Assembly (NCBI RefSeq): GCF_009905375.1
Contig: NC_133650.1
Location: 295,010,270-295,074,269 of the forward strand
Reading direction: 5' to 3'
Length of the DNA stretch: 64,000 nucleotides
DNA from: Apium graveolens
Lineage: Eukaryota > Streptophyta > Magnoliopsida > Apiales > Apiaceae
Below are positions 42,256-54,856 of the stretch, piece by piece; positions within the stretch are counted from its first letter, which is position 1; each line of letters begins with the position of its first letter. Below the pieces are notes generated by a model. It was given only the letters and a program-made list of their open reading frames with translations. It had not been told where the DNA came from and made no database searches. The translations under genes and the position numbers were made by a program.

Positions 42256-42769
42256 CTGAAGGAAAAAATCAGCTAACAAGTTGGCTCTTACCTTGCTGAT
42301 AGTGACATGGTTTGTAATTATCATGTACATTATTTGTAATAGTGTCGATGTCGAGGTAGATGAGATTTAGTATTTCAATTATATTGTGATTGTGTTATGA
42401 AGAACCTTTTTAATTTTTTTTAGTTTACATTGTAATGGAACAAGTTGTATGTTATGGAACTATTTTATTTTATTCCAGTCTGTGTTGTTTTGGTAGTTGC
42501 AATAAGAGTAAACCGAATGAATGTGCAGAAATAGATGAAGGTGATATAAATGGTAACCAACAACCAGAAAATAAAGGCATGATTGGTAGAATAATAATTG
42601 GTCCAAATATCATTACAAAACATCCAATCTACCACAAAAGGAGTGAGTTTCATGGTCATAACTTAGAGTCAAACTCATTACAAAAGCTCCATCGATAATT
42701 TAGAGACTAGTTCAATATAAAATAAGTCTAGTATATACTAATTTCAGTACCACAAAATAGTTGGAGGAA
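42256..42769. other. Region between the two Mutator-like pseudogenes
   Basis: AT-rich sequence with no frame showing a known family. It lies between the convergent GRF and transposase remnants, where MuDR-type elements keep their intergenic region. Confidence 0.5.
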
Positions 42770-43531
42770 AATTACTCAGTCTTTTTTCCTTTTCCCCAAC
42801 ATTTTTTGCTTCTTCATGAGGGCAGTTTGCAACTTTTTCAGTGTTGTAATATTCTCACAACCCCCCTCAAAATATTCAATTTCTGAAGGTCCTATTTATG
42901 TTGGTGGTTTGAAGGGTTTGACAATGCCTTCATGCTTCACAGTTTTGACTTGCTTTTCAGTGGTCTTTCTTGCAAATCTTATAACAGACTTCTCTTTCTA
43001 TGATTGCTGAAATTTTGCAAACTTCTCCTTGAGGGCTGCCTACTCCGCAGCCTCTTTATCTTTGTTCTTAGTTTGAACATCCACCTTCTGCACATACATG
43101 AAACATAATCCACCTTAGTTTGAAAATGCAAGGAGCAATTTTCTGAGAAGTATAGTAAAAGTAATGAAGTAATAAACCCTAGCAGTACAAGATCTTAAGT
43201 TATGTTCCGCCTCCTTGCAATATGAACACCTAGCTGGTTTAGCATTCCAATTCAACTCATCTTCTCCTTGTTCTTCCTCAGCTTTCTGAGAAAATTGACA
43301 AACAAAATATAAGTGAAAGCATAGCTGAAGCACCAAATCAAGTAATCAAGTCATATACCTTCGATGGACATTTCCGGATATTGTGCCCCCACTGGTACAA
43401 TTTGAGCACCTCAAACTTCTTCCTTGTCTCTTCAAAGTATGTGGGTTGTCATCTCTAGTTGTAACAACATCATTTCTCTTATCTCTGGTTTTCTTGGGCC
43501 TACCTGGAGCTATTCTTTTCAGAGGAGGCAA
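42770..43531 (-). pseudogene. C-terminal remnant of a MuDR-type transposase
   Basis: From the right the minus strand reads PPLKRIAPGRPKKTRDKRN and a zinc knuckle (CSNC then, one frame over, GHNIRKC; an extra base in a G-run splits it). After what looks like an intron comes a second knuckle, CSYCKEAEHNLRSC, and further left broken Lys/Glu-rich tail pieces. The GRPKK plus CCHC arrangement is the usual end of plant MuDR transposases. The catalytic part should lie to the right but is replaced at 43539 by a family D LTR. Confidence 0.7.
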
Positions 43532-43538
43532 AGGTTCC

Positions 43539-44650
43539 TGTTAGGTCCCGAAGTATCGTAGAAGGGGGGGGGGTTGAATACGATACTCACTAAATTAAAA
43601 AATTCTTTCGAATCTTTTGCGGATAAATAACTTAGTGTTTGGTTAGTGGTTCCGTGTTCTTGAGGTGAATAGTGTTTAAGACATTAAAATAACGAACACA
43701 ATATATTCAGGGAAGTATATATTCACATATAAATACTCGGGGGTGTTGCTACACTCCAGTAAATAAATTAACCGACTACAATCCAAGAATAACAATGTTC
43801 TTGCTTTTACAAAGATTTACAAATCAAATCCTATACAATGATCTATCTTTATGTTTGTCCAAGGATTCAATTACCGGATAACGTTTATAATGCCCCTAAG
43901 AATATACAAGAGTTAAACCGGGCATTATAACATTTTTCCGGTGAGAAATTAAACGGATATACAATTTGCTTGAGCTTCTCTGTATTTTCTTTGCTGCTGG
44001 TTTTTATCACTTCTCATCTGGGCAGAAGATAACAAAACCACAGAACAATACAATAGTTGATTGTTACTCTTCTACTGCTGTAGGGTAGTCTTTTTATTCA
44101 TTGAAATATGTGGTCAAATATTAACCACACAAATCAATTGAATAATGAATAATGTTGTGGCTGAGATGACTTGTTCCAGGGACTCATTTCTTTACTTACG
44201 ACAAGAAGAGTAGAATGTCATTTGGAATAATTTCCAAGTAGTTACTTGCAACCAAGATGATGCAAGGGGAATTTTCTACTTAGTTTCTCATGCATTTAAG
44301 TTACATGCGACTAGAGCATCCAGGGGAGTTTGCCTTAGCATTTTCTGAGTATCCAAGTTACTTGTTACCATGTGAAGCTAGTATACAAGTTACTTGTGAC
44401 CTTCTTTCCCTAGTAGTAAGTTAGCTGCGACCCTAATGTGCCTAGGAGAGGTTTTTGCCTTAGAAAAATTCCTTGAATTAGTTACTTGCGACCTTGTATG
44501 CACCTTTGAGGGTTTACTTGCGACCAAGGCTACCCATGGAAGGATTTTGTCTTAGAAAAATCTCCTTGCAAGAATTACTTGCGACCAAGCATACCTAGGG
44601 AAGGATTTTTATAATGACTCGTGTAACCTTTTTGAATTATTTAATTATGC
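43539..44650 (-). mobile_element. Family D Sirevirus-like LTR fragment (solo or truncated)
   Basis: Begins TGTTAGGTCCCGAAG with a G-run and TTGAATACGATA, the same terminal layout as the C LTR, so it is the 3' end of a minus-oriented LTR. No PBS precedes it, so it is a 3' or solo LTR. The right end is uncertain; TTATGCA near 44650 is one candidate, but the left flank GTTCC is not repeated there. Eight or more copies of a GTTACTTGCGACC-like word lie at 44226-44590. Confidence 0.65.
44226..44590. repeat. Dispersed GTTACTTGCGACC word in the D LTR
   Basis: Copies or near copies start at about 44226, 44302, 44350, 44383, 44423, 44478, 44513 and 44573, with irregular spacing of roughly 30-75 bp. 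Some are followed by CCTAGG(A/G)A-type segments, giving a weak higher-order unit. Confidence 0.75.
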
Positions 44651-47600
44651 AACTATAAAAATTATTAAATAAATAAAATATATGTGTTGGTTTTGACCGC
44701 TATGTATTGTTTTATTATTATCCATATGTGATTTATAGTGTATCGGATTGTCCGTGCGATTAATTATGAGATCATATGGAATTGTTTCAATTTTAAAAGT
44801 GGATTTAATGCAAATTTATTTGTATAAATATTTGAAGTATTTTTAAAATTTTTTTATGATTTTATAATTATAATAATTATTTTTAGGATTTTATAAAATT
44901 GAGAAATCAATATTTTATTATTTATTTATTTTTAAAATGATTTTCTGATCACTTTTATTTGTAAAATCCATATTTAATTCTAAAATTTTTCAAAAATTAT
45001 GAAACTCATATTTATTTAAGTTTGGAATATTCCGAGAATTTTAAAATTATTTTGGAAATTTTCGCGATTAATTTTACCCGCGCGTTATTTTGTTTAATTG
45101 TTAAAAAGCGGGTATAACGTGCACTTTGAAAATTGTTCTAAAATTTTGAAAATTTCATTTTTATGAACTTCAGGATATTTGTAATATTTTAAAACCATTT
45201 TCGTAATTTTCTGAATTTGTTTTAAGTATAGCTCGGTTCGTTATCGTAAAATGCGGATATATTTCGTGATTTAAAAACACTCAATAAATTATGAAATTCA
45301 TATTTTATTAATTTCAAAATATTCAGAGAATTTTTAAGAATATTTCAATTTTAAATCGATCAATAATAACTCGTAAAACAACGCATCAGAATGATAAAAT
45401 AATTAGTAACCGGGCTTGCAGTCAAGAAAAACGAGACACGTGTCCTAATAATTGGACACGCGGCTCGTGTTTGGCAACAGAGATGGGGGTTAGTCTTATT
45501 TCCGGGATAAACATACCAGCTTTGTCTCTCTCTTTCTCGGTTGTACTCTCTCGCAAATCTCTCTCTCGTTCTTTCTTCTCTCCCTGGTTCTCTTCGATTC
45601 CCTTTCTGTTTCTTGCCCTTCCGGTGAGTTTCCGGTCGGTTGTTCCGGCAAGCCCTTGATTTCGTCCCTGTTTCGGATTGAATATATATGTATCTGGTTG
45701 TGTGCGTATATATGTTCGTGTGTGTTGTATGTATCCATGTGTGTGGGCTGTTATGCTCCCCTGTTCCTGCCGTGCCTTGTTTTTCCGGCTTTATTCGCTG
45801 TTCTGATTTTGTTTAGTTGGTTTTGTTGTGTATGTATACACATGCTTGTGTATACAGCTGCGCGCCGCCCTCCTTGTTTTCTAGCGGGAAGCGGTGGCGC
45901 GTGGGATTGACGCGCGTGTGCGTGTGCCTGCCTGGTTGCCTGTTAATGTGTACTTATCGATTAACTGATTGATTTTCTTAATTTTAATTTATATGTTTCT
46001 GCAGGGAGTAAATTGATTAATGGTTCGTGAAGTAAAAATGATTTCTGTGCGGGAAATTATAAAAGCTAATCGGTGGAATTTATTTGGAAACCCGACACGT
46101 ATCGGGCACCGATAAATTTTACCGCCGTCGGCGATGAGCCTCGGCGAGCCGACGGTGGACGATGATGATATATATCTGAGTCCTAACATTTTAAAAGAAA
46201 TAAATGTAAAAACGGGAATAATAATAAATAGTTGGTTTAATTCAGTGGTTGGGATTTGTGGAATTGGATTGTGATTGGATTGTCGTTATAAGTGTTGTAA
46301 ATTGATTTGATGTCGATATTGTGTTCGACAGGTAGTCCGATAAACAAAGGAAACGTTGTCCAATTTTCGAAAATAAAACTGAATTACGCAAATACGGAAA
46401 CGTATCCGATGAATATCAGGACATCGAGAGACTATATATATGTATGTGTGTTTTATATGAAACTTGATTGTACGATGTGATGAAATATCTTTCTAAATCG
46501 ATAACCCTGATTTCGTAAAATAAAGAGTATGGGTATTTTCCGAAAACGAACACTGAACCGATTTTCGAGAATGTGAACTCTAATTTTTGTCTGTGTTATT
46601 CTAATATCAATAATTACGAGTCGGGTTTGAATATCGTTGGATAAAAATTAATATAGAGGATATGTCAAGCATACCTAGACGTCTAACGTAGGGTATTTCG
46701 ACCCTGTAGGTTATAGTCGGGAACCTGAAAGTGGACGATGGACTAAAGATAACCTAGTGGTCAGTCGACGAGCTCAGTAGAGTTTCAACAGGAAGACCTG
46801 AGTGTCGAGTTCGAATCCAGAGTGACATAGTGGTTGGACGTAAAAGCCTAAGCGGCAGAGTTGGTCCAGAATTGATCAGTAATAGTTATAAAACCTTGTA
46901 AGGCAAGTATTTCTGAACTTTTCTTCAAGACATATTACCAATGTTTTCAAACTATTTCATAACATGTTGCTATTATTAAACATAATTCCTGTTTTGTAAT
47001 GCAAGTGTTTTAAACTATTTACCTTAAACCCTGAATCTTTCTTGATCTTGAGCTGTAAGCCTTATTCTTTGTAAACCATCCTTTGTTGATCCCCAAATAT
47101 CAATTCACACCAATATGATACTACTCCTCAAAGGTATAACTACCCAACACCAAACACTGAAATAAAATTATTTGAAAACACAGAAACTTTTATACTGCAA
47201 CCATTCTTTATAACATCAAAGTACTATACTTTGAGAAATCATTTCTGACCTAATACCGGATGCTGGTACAAATTGAAAACCATTTCTTATACATACCCTG
47301 AAATTCCCTTGAGATATCCATAAGCCTCCTTATGCTTTTATTCAAGTGTTTAACTATCGTTGAGTATGAACTTGTTTTATTGAATTATATCGCTTATCAT
47401 ATTGAACTGCTTTAGGATTGGATAGTTTTTGTATATGTGGACCAGATTCGTGGTCAGACCATACCAATGGTCAAGTTAGGCCAATGTGTGCCTTGGATCC
47501 AGTAATTAGAGCAGTGCTGTGTGCTTGCTCGGGGTTAGTGCATGACTGATCAGCAGCCTAACCTTGGTTTTTAAAACTTAAAATGAATATCCAATTCTAA

Positions 47601-47885
47601 TGATTAGTTAAAAAGAAACTTGATTCCTTTGAATCCTCTCATTTGATCATTGTTTAACTTCAGTTATCGTTATCGTGACTTGCTGAGCTAGTTAGCTCAC
47701 CCTTGCGATTCTTTTATATATTTTCAGTTGAAGAGAATATGGATGATAGTGAAATTCCTCAGTCCAAAGTGCGGGCTAAGGTTCCAGTGAGTGGATCGAG
47801 CTAGCAGAAGTTTCATGCGGTAAAGAGATAGTTAGATTGTAAGAATGATTTTATTATCAGTTGTAAGTTAAATTAGTTAGGATTT
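44651..47885 (+). mobile_element. Long Gypsy (Tekay-like) LTR, left part
   Basis: The segment continues after the family B insertion at 60870-61039, where the LTR ends GGGCGCCACA and a PBS follows, so this is a 5' LTR. It holds a CT-rich transcribed-leader-like stretch (45520-45620) and internal signatures such as GAACCTGAAAGTGGACGATG. No gene is supported in it; small open frames here have no family match. The true left end is not visible, so the LTR could start somewhat right of 44651. Confidence 0.6.
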
Positions 47886-48172
47886 TGTTAGAAATATGTG
47901 TATTAGTTTGATGATGAGTTAAGCAAAATACTTAAGTAGAAATCTAGTGTTTGTAGCCTCAACGGATAAAACCATCTTGGCTATCCGTTGAAGGAGTAGC
48001 TTTACTTAGCAATAAGTTTAGTGTTGTAGCACATTTCACTCTCTGGTTTCAAGCTGTAATTCTTAGATGTTGTTAGGAAATAATCAGTCATGTTGACTAC
48101 TAATGGATGTACAAATAGGAGGGCTAATTGTAAATATTTCATGCCTTGTAATTTTGTATAAGTGAAGAAGTG

Positions 48173-48385
48173 TCAACGGATATTGAAGACCTTCAACGGA
48201 TAAGAAACAAAGCTTCAACGGATGTCTCTAATGCTTCAACGGATAATATCCATCAACGGATAATTGCTTCAACGGATAAAGACTTCAACTGATAATGCAT
48301 CAACGGATAAAGCTTCAACGGATAAAGCCTCAACGGATAAGGCATCAACGGATGAAAGCTTCAACGGATGAAAGCTTCAACGGAT
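48173..48385. repeat. TCAACGGAT array in the family B LTR
   Basis: Twelve exact TCAACGGAT copies and one TCAACTGAT lie in 213 bp, all in the same orientation. Starts from 48253 onward are 48253, 48269, 48285 (variant), 48300, 48315, 48330, 48345, 48361 and 48377, a pitch of 15-16 bp. The 3' LTR counterpart (60047-60241) has eight exact copies and four variants, and one unit fewer. Confidence 0.95.
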
Positions 48386-48631
48386 GCTTAGTTCATTAGC
48401 AGTTGATAGTGACAATTCAAAAGCTAATAGAGGCACATGGATTGACAGAGACATACTGAAATGTGGAAGCCTCTAGGAGGAATCAAGAAAATGTAGCATT
48501 TCCATTCTGATGCAAACAAGGAAGTATTCAAAGATTTACAGATTATCCTAGATTGCATTGGATAGAGAAATGAAGAAGAAACATGTGAAGAATCTTTTCA
48601 ATTGTATTTTACAGTTTGTCTTCACTTGTAA

Positions 48632-48654
48632 ACTTGGTGGTATATAAACCAAGT
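48632..48654 (+). promoter_or_regulatory. Family B TATA box inside an inverted repeat
   Basis: ACTTGGT (48632-48638) and ACCAAGT (48648-48654) are perfect inverted arms around the 9-nt GGTATATAA, placing the TATA box in the loop. The same arrangement is present in the 3' LTR. Confidence 0.75.
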
Positions 48655-49003
48655 AGCAGCTACTAATTAGATATGAATTTTCCTTGAGCTGTTTAGAAAT
48701 ATCAAAAGAGAAAATCATCTAGTTTGTACTAGGAAGCAGCTGTGATTTAATTCTTTGAATCACAGATTTTCTGAAATAACACATCTCTGGTGGAACAACA
48801 AATCCACCAGAAAAGTTTTTAAGTTCTTTGTGCTCATTACATTTGTGTTTGAATATATATCTGTCTGCATCAGCTTTAAGCAATTCACACACATTTGATC
48901 ACTCAAACACTTAGCCTTAGAAACTGCTCAAAACTTGAAAAAGTTTTGAGATTTACATTCAACCCCCCGTAAATCTCATTGTTAGTTCACTGGGAATAAC
49001 AAT

Positions 49004-49015
49004 TGGTATCAGAGC
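49004..49015 (+). promoter_or_regulatory. Family B primer-binding site
   Basis: TGGTATCAGAGC, 2 nt after the 5' LTR, complementary to the initiator methionine tRNA 3' end. Confidence 0.95.
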
Positions 49016-49061
49016 GAGCTCTTAACATACAAAGAGTTTAAAGATCTATTATGCTAACATC

Positions 49062-51501
49062 ATGAGTGCACAGAAGAATCCTCCTGCTAACATCATTAGT
49101 AGGAAGGATATTGGTGTAAAGATCCCAGTCCTGGAAAAAGATAATTATCGTCACTGGAAAGTGAAGATGCATTTACATCTTCTTTCTCAAGATGAAAGCT
49201 ACATCAACTGTATTGAAAATGGTCCTCACATCCCTCACAAAGTAGCCACAGCTGCTACTGCAACAGTTGCTGTTGGACAGTCCATTCCCAAGCCAAAAGC
49301 AGAATGGACTATTGAAGACATGGAAGAAATCCGCAAGGATAAGAGAGCTATGAACATTTTGTTTAATGGCTTAGATCAAGATATGTTTGACAATGTCATC
49401 AATAGCCAAACTGCAAAGGAAGTTTGGGATACTGTACAAATCATCTGTGAAGGTACTGAGCAGGTCAGAGAGAACAAGATGCAGCTTCTTATTCAACAGT
49501 ATAAATATTTTCACTTTGAAGAAGGTGAATCATTAAATGATACCTTCAACAGGTTTCAGAAACTGTTGAATGGATTGAAGCTGTATGGTAGAGTGTACCA
49601 AGTCAAGGATTCCAACTTAAAATTTCTTAGGTCTCTGCCAAAGGAATGGAAGCCCATGACTGTCTCTTTGAGAAATTCTCAAGATTATAAGAACTTCACA
49701 CTTGAAAGACTATATGGAATTCTGAAGACTTATGAACTTGAAATGGAGCAGGATGAGCTGTTGGAAAAGGGAAAGAGAAAAGGAGGAACAGTTGCTCTTG
49801 TAGCTGACAGTGAGAAGATGGAAGCCAGGAATGAGGAGAAGACAATGCCAAGTCTCAAAATTGGCACAAGCAAATCAGAATCAAGTAAGGGTAAATAGCA
49901 AGTTGCTGAGGATGAAGACAATTCCAGTCAGGATGAATCTGATGATATTGAAGAACATTTGGCCTTTCTGTCCAGGAGGTTTGCAAAAATGAAGTTCAGG
50001 AAAAACACAAAGTTCACTAAGCCAAACAAAAACATGGTGGACAAATCAAAGTTCAAATGTTACAACTGTGGCATTAGTGGACACTTTGCAAGTGAGTGTA
50101 GGAAGCCAAATTCTGAGAAAAAGAAATTTGAGCAAGTTGATTACAAAAAGAAGTATTTTGATTTGTTCAAACAAAAGGAAAGAGCTTTTCTCACTCAAGA
50201 TGATTGGGCAGCAGATGGGGTAAATGAAGATGATGATGTGGAATATGTCAACCTAGCCCTGATGGCTAATTCTGATGAAAATGAAACTAGTTCATCAAGC
50301 AACCAGGTAATTACTACTGATCTCTCTCAGCTTTCTAAACATGAATGCAATGAAGCCATAAATGATATGACCAATGAATTATATTATTTGTGTGTTTCCC
50401 TTAAATCACTAGCAAAAGAAAACACTAGGATCAAGGAGAATAATGTGTTTTTAAGTGATAGGAATGCTGTGTTAGAGGATCAGGTAATTGAGCTTGAAAA
50501 GATAAAACTTAAATGCTTGACTGTTGAGAGTGAACTAGCAGAAGCTGTTAAGAAAGTAGAAATTCTTTCTACACAGTTAGAAAGTGAGCAAGAGGTAATC
50601 AAGGCCTGGAAAACATCTAGGGATGTTAGTGTTCAGATTGCAAAGGTTCAGGGAATTGAATCATTCTGTGAGGATGCCTGGAAGAAAAACAAAAAAGGAG
50701 TTAGAATTAATTGATGGATTGTCAACGGATGTGGAATCAACGAATGATGAAAGTTATCCGTTGAAGGAAGAAAAGGAGCATCTGTTGAAGGCTCATCAAT
50801 TAAAACAGGCAAGTTCTTTTAAAAATAAAAGTCTCAATAAAAAGAATAATTCAACTCTCAAGAACTTTTTCAAAGAAGGAGCTAGCACATCCAGAGATGT
50901 CAGTAAGGTGAATATAGGACACATGACTTTAGATCAGCTAAAAGATAGGCTTAAGTTGGTTGAGGATAAGAAGGAAACTAAAAGAAAATCTAAAAGAAAT
51001 GGGAAGGTAGGGATTAATAAATATAACAATTACACACCTGATAGGTATGCTCCTAGAAAAAGCTGTGTGCATTGTAAAAGTGTTAATCACCTATCTGATA
51101 ATTGTAAATCTGTTAAAAATGCTCCCATGCCTTCAAATCCCTCCATGCCTAACATGTCTATGTCACCTCTGCATGCTATGCCTGTTATGTCTCACCAGAA
51201 TCCCCATGCACATTTTGCAAACATGCCATATATTAACAATCCTTATTTTACTGCATTTAGTATGCCTCAAATGCCATACAATATGCCTATGTGGAATAAC
51301 ATGTTTGCACAAACTATGCCTTATCAAATTCAAACAAATGTGTTAAATGATTCTGTGACTAACCCTACACTTCAACCAACCACATCTGAGACCAAGGTTG
51401 ACCCAAAGTTACCTAAGTCAAAAGATGCAGGAGAAATGAAGTCTAGGAAAAAGACTAACAAGGCTGGACCCAAGGAAACTTGGGTACCAAAATCAACTTG
51501 A
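49062..51501 (+). pseudogene. gag: Family B gag, one stop and one frameshift
   Basis: ATG 49062 (MSAQKNPPANIISRKD). Copia gag core (VPVLEKDNYRHWKVKM... written in the sequence as IPVLEKDNYRHWKVKM), zinc knuckle CYNCGISGHFASEC, a coiled-coil-prone region, then a second CCHC-like CVHCKSVNHLSDNC and a Met/Pro-rich tract (MPSNPSMPNMSMSPLHAMP). It ends GPKETWVPKST at 51501. A TAG at 49896 interrupts the frame, and an A-run near 50680-50705 shifts it. One TCAACGGAT and one ATCCGTTGA lie in the coding sequence at 50720-50765. Confidence 0.87.
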
Positions 51502-51514
51502 TTGATTTTGTTGT

Positions 51515-54500
51515 GTGCAGGGACAAAGAAGGAATCTATGGTACTTGGACAGTGGTTGTTCAAGACACATGACAGGAGATTTCACCCTGCTCACAGAGTT
51601 TAAGGAGAGAGCTGGCCCTAGCATAACCTTTGGAGATGACAGCAAAGGATTCACTATGGGATATGGCTTGATTTCAAAAGAAAATGCCATCATTGATGAA
51701 GTTGCATTGGTTGATGGTCTCAAACACAATTTATTGAGCATCAGTCAACTATGTGACAGAGGGAATACTGTTTCCTTCAATTCTGAAGCCTGTATTGTCA
51801 CAAGTAAAAAGGACAATAAAGTGGTTCTAACTGGAGTTAGAAAAGGGAATGTGTACTTAGCTGATTTCAACTCTACAGATGCAGAATCCATTACTTGTCT
51901 TCTCAGCAAAGCAAGTACAGTTGAAAGTTGGCTATGGCACAAGAAGCTGTCCCATTTGAATTTCAAGAAAATGAATGATCTAGTCAAAAAGGACTTAGTT
52001 AGAGGAATGCCTCTAGTGGAATTCACAAGGGATGGACTGTGTGATGCTTGTCAGAAAGGAAAGCAAAAGAAAGTATCATTCAGTAAGAAGCTTGAATCTG
52101 CAATTGATGAACCACTACAACTTCTACACATGGATCTTTTTGGACCAGTCAATGTATTGTCAATTTCAAGGAAAAGATACTGCCTAGTGATTGTAGATGA
52201 TTTCTCAAAGTTTTCATGGGTCTATTTTCTTAGATCAAAGGATGAAGCTAGTGAAATCATCATCAATCATATCAAGCAAGTCAACAATCATCCTGATTTC
52301 AAAGTAAGGAATATTAGGAGTGACAATGGAACTGAGTTCAAGAATTCAACCATGAAGTTGTTAGTGAAGAAAGTGGGATCATGCATGAGTTCTCAGCTCC
52401 AAGAACTCCACAACAAAATGGTGTGGTGGAAAGGAAGAACATATCACTAATTGAAGCTGCAAGGACAATGCTTGAAGAGTCAAAACTCCCAACTTATTTT
52501 TGGGCTGAGGCTGTTAACTGTGCATGTTACACTCAGAATATGTCTCTAATCAATCAGGCAAAATGCATGACTCCCTATCAATTATTCAAGAGAAGAAAAC
52601 CAACTTTAAACTTTCTACATGTCTTTGGTTGCAAATGTTACATCTTAAGGAATCAATCTGATCACAAAGGGAAGTTTGATGCAAAGGCTGATGAAGGAAT
52701 ATTTGTTGGTTATTCTGCTGGAAAATCATATAGGGTCTACAATCTAAGAACCAACATTGTCATGGAATCTGTACATGTTGTGTTTGATGATAAAAAGATT
52801 GATGGACTAACAGATGAGGGACATCATGAAGAACTCAAATTTGACAACATTGAGATATACTGTGATGATAGTGAAGATGAGAATGATGAAGAAGGCATCT
52901 CAAGAAGAATTCAGAATCTGCCTTTGGATAATGCACATAATGCTGCATCCGTTGAAAGTCATAATTCAGCTTCCGTTGAAAGAAGCGATGCAGCATCCGT
53001 TGAAAAAAAAGTGCATCATCCGTTGAAGTTCATAATGAAGCATCCGTTGATCACAGTCTGTCAACGGATAATCAATTCACTTCATCAGTTGATAGAGCTC
53101 CCAATTCCTTTCAAAGGATCAGCAACTCTGGGGGAGTTTCAACAAATCAACATTCTATCTCACATCATGACAATACTGAGGCAACCTCATCTAGGGCTAA
53201 TCTACCACCTCAAAGGAAATGGACCAAGAATCACCCTTTTGAACTGATCATTGGTGATGCTACATCAAAAGTACAAACTAGAAGGGCTACTCAAGATGAA
53301 TGTCTGTATAGTAGCTTTCTATCACAGGAAGAACCTAAGAGAGTGGAAGAAGCTCTATTGGATCCAGATTGGATTTTAGCAATGCAAGAGGAGCTAAACC
53401 AATTTGAGAGGAACAAAGTATGGAAGCTGGTACCCAAGCCAAAGAACAAGAGTTCTATTGACACAAAATGGGTATTCAGAAATAAAATGGATGAAAATGG
53501 CATTGTCATAAGGAATAAAGCCAGATTGGTTGCTAAAGGATATTCTCAACAAGAGGGAATAGATTTTGATGAAACATTTGCTCCAGTTGCCAGACTTGAG
53601 GCCATCAGAATCTTTCTAGCCTATGCAGCTAATGCCAATTTCAAAGTCTATCAAATGGATGTCAAGAGTGCATTTCTAAATGGGGAATTGGAGGAAGAAG
53701 TTTATGTAAGCCAACCTCCAGGTTTTGAAGATCCAAATTTTCCAAACTATGTGTATTATCTGTTGAAAGCACTCTATGGACTAAAGCAAGCACCTAGAGC
53801 CTGGTATGAGACTTTGTCAAAGTTCCTTCTAGATAATCACTTCACAAGAGGTACTGTTGACAAAACTCTCTTCTTTAGAAATGTTAATGGCTCTAAGATA
53901 CTTGTACAAATTTATGTAGATGATATTATATTTGGATCTACAGATGATAAGCTTTGTAAAAAGTTTGCTAAATTAATGCAAAGTAAATATGAAATGAGCA
54001 TGATGGGAGAGCTAACTTACTTTCTTGGTTTACAAGTTAAACAAGTTAGTGGTGGAATTTTCATTAGTCAAACTAAATATATTTATGATCTTTTAAAGAA
54101 GTTTGACTTAATGGATTGTTCACCTGCAAAAACTCCCATGGCCACTGCCACTAAGCTTGAATTAAATAAGGCTGAAAAGTCTGTGGATATTACAAGTTAT
54201 AGAGGCATGGTTGGCTCACTTTTATATTTAACTGCTAGTAGACCTGATATAATGTTTTCTACATGTCTCTGTGCTAGATTTCAAGCTGACCCTAAAGAAT
54301 CTCACTTAGTGGCTATTAAAAGAATTTTCAGATATCTCAAGGGGACTCCAAATCTAGGAATTTGGTACCCTAGAGAGTCTGTTTTTGATCTAATTGTTAC
54401 TCGGATGCAGATTATGCAGGTTGCAAAATAGACAGGAAAAGTACAACAGGCACATGTCAATTTCTAGGGAACAAGCTTGTATCATGGTTCAGCAAGAAGC

Positions 54501-54856
54501 AGAATTCTGTTTCCACATCAACAGCTGAAGCTGAGTACATTGCTGCTGGTAGTTGCTGTGCACAGATACTATGGATGAGGAATCAACTATTTGACTATGG
54601 TCTGACTGTTGACAAAATTCCAATATTCTGTGATAATACAAGTGCCATTGCCATTACTGAAAATCCAGTGCAGCACTCAAGAACCAAGCACATTGATATC
54701 AAGTACCACTTCATTAGGGAACATGTGATGAAAGGTACAGTGGAACTTCATTTTGTTCCAAGTGAAAAGCAGATTGCAGACATATTTACCAAGCCACTTG
54801 ATGAATCAACATTCACAAGATTAGTAAGTGAGTTAGGTATGCTTAATTATTCATAA
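51515..54856 (+). pseudogene. pol: Family B pol, three frameshifts
   Basis: Protease (LDSGCSRHMTGD), integrase zinc module (HKKLSHLNF ... CDACQKGK), catalytic landmarks ([26 protein letters not shown]), a linker, RT ([33 protein letters not shown]) and RNase H (STAEAEY, CDNTSAIAIT, FTKPLDESTF). It is shifted near 52375 (just before [13 protein letters not shown]), near 53005 (an A-run) and near 54392 (a lost G before YSDAD). The catalytic Trp after APRA is kept, unlike A2. The linker at 52945-53070 is partly built of ATCCGTTGA copies. Pol lies in the +1 frame to gag; a TGTGCAG|GG site opens it. Confidence 0.88.

Larger units (their letters stand above)
47886..49001 (+). mobile_element. Family B 5' LTR
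   Basis: 1116 bp. It contains an inverted TCAACGGAT pair (47959-47991, 15-bp gap), a dense direct array (48173-48385), the promoter (48632-48654) and the CAACCCCCC segment near its end. The 3' LTR lacks one array unit. Confidence 0.95.

Noticed and set aside
43534..44650. Family D LTR as a complete solo LTR with GTTCC duplication
   Set aside because: GTTCC recurs only near 44175 after a non-CA end, so no valid pair was found.
45471..45910. Short Ser/Phe-rich and Cys-rich frames in the Gypsy LTR
   Set aside because: They translate a CT-rich leader stretch of the LTR and have no domain or conserved start.
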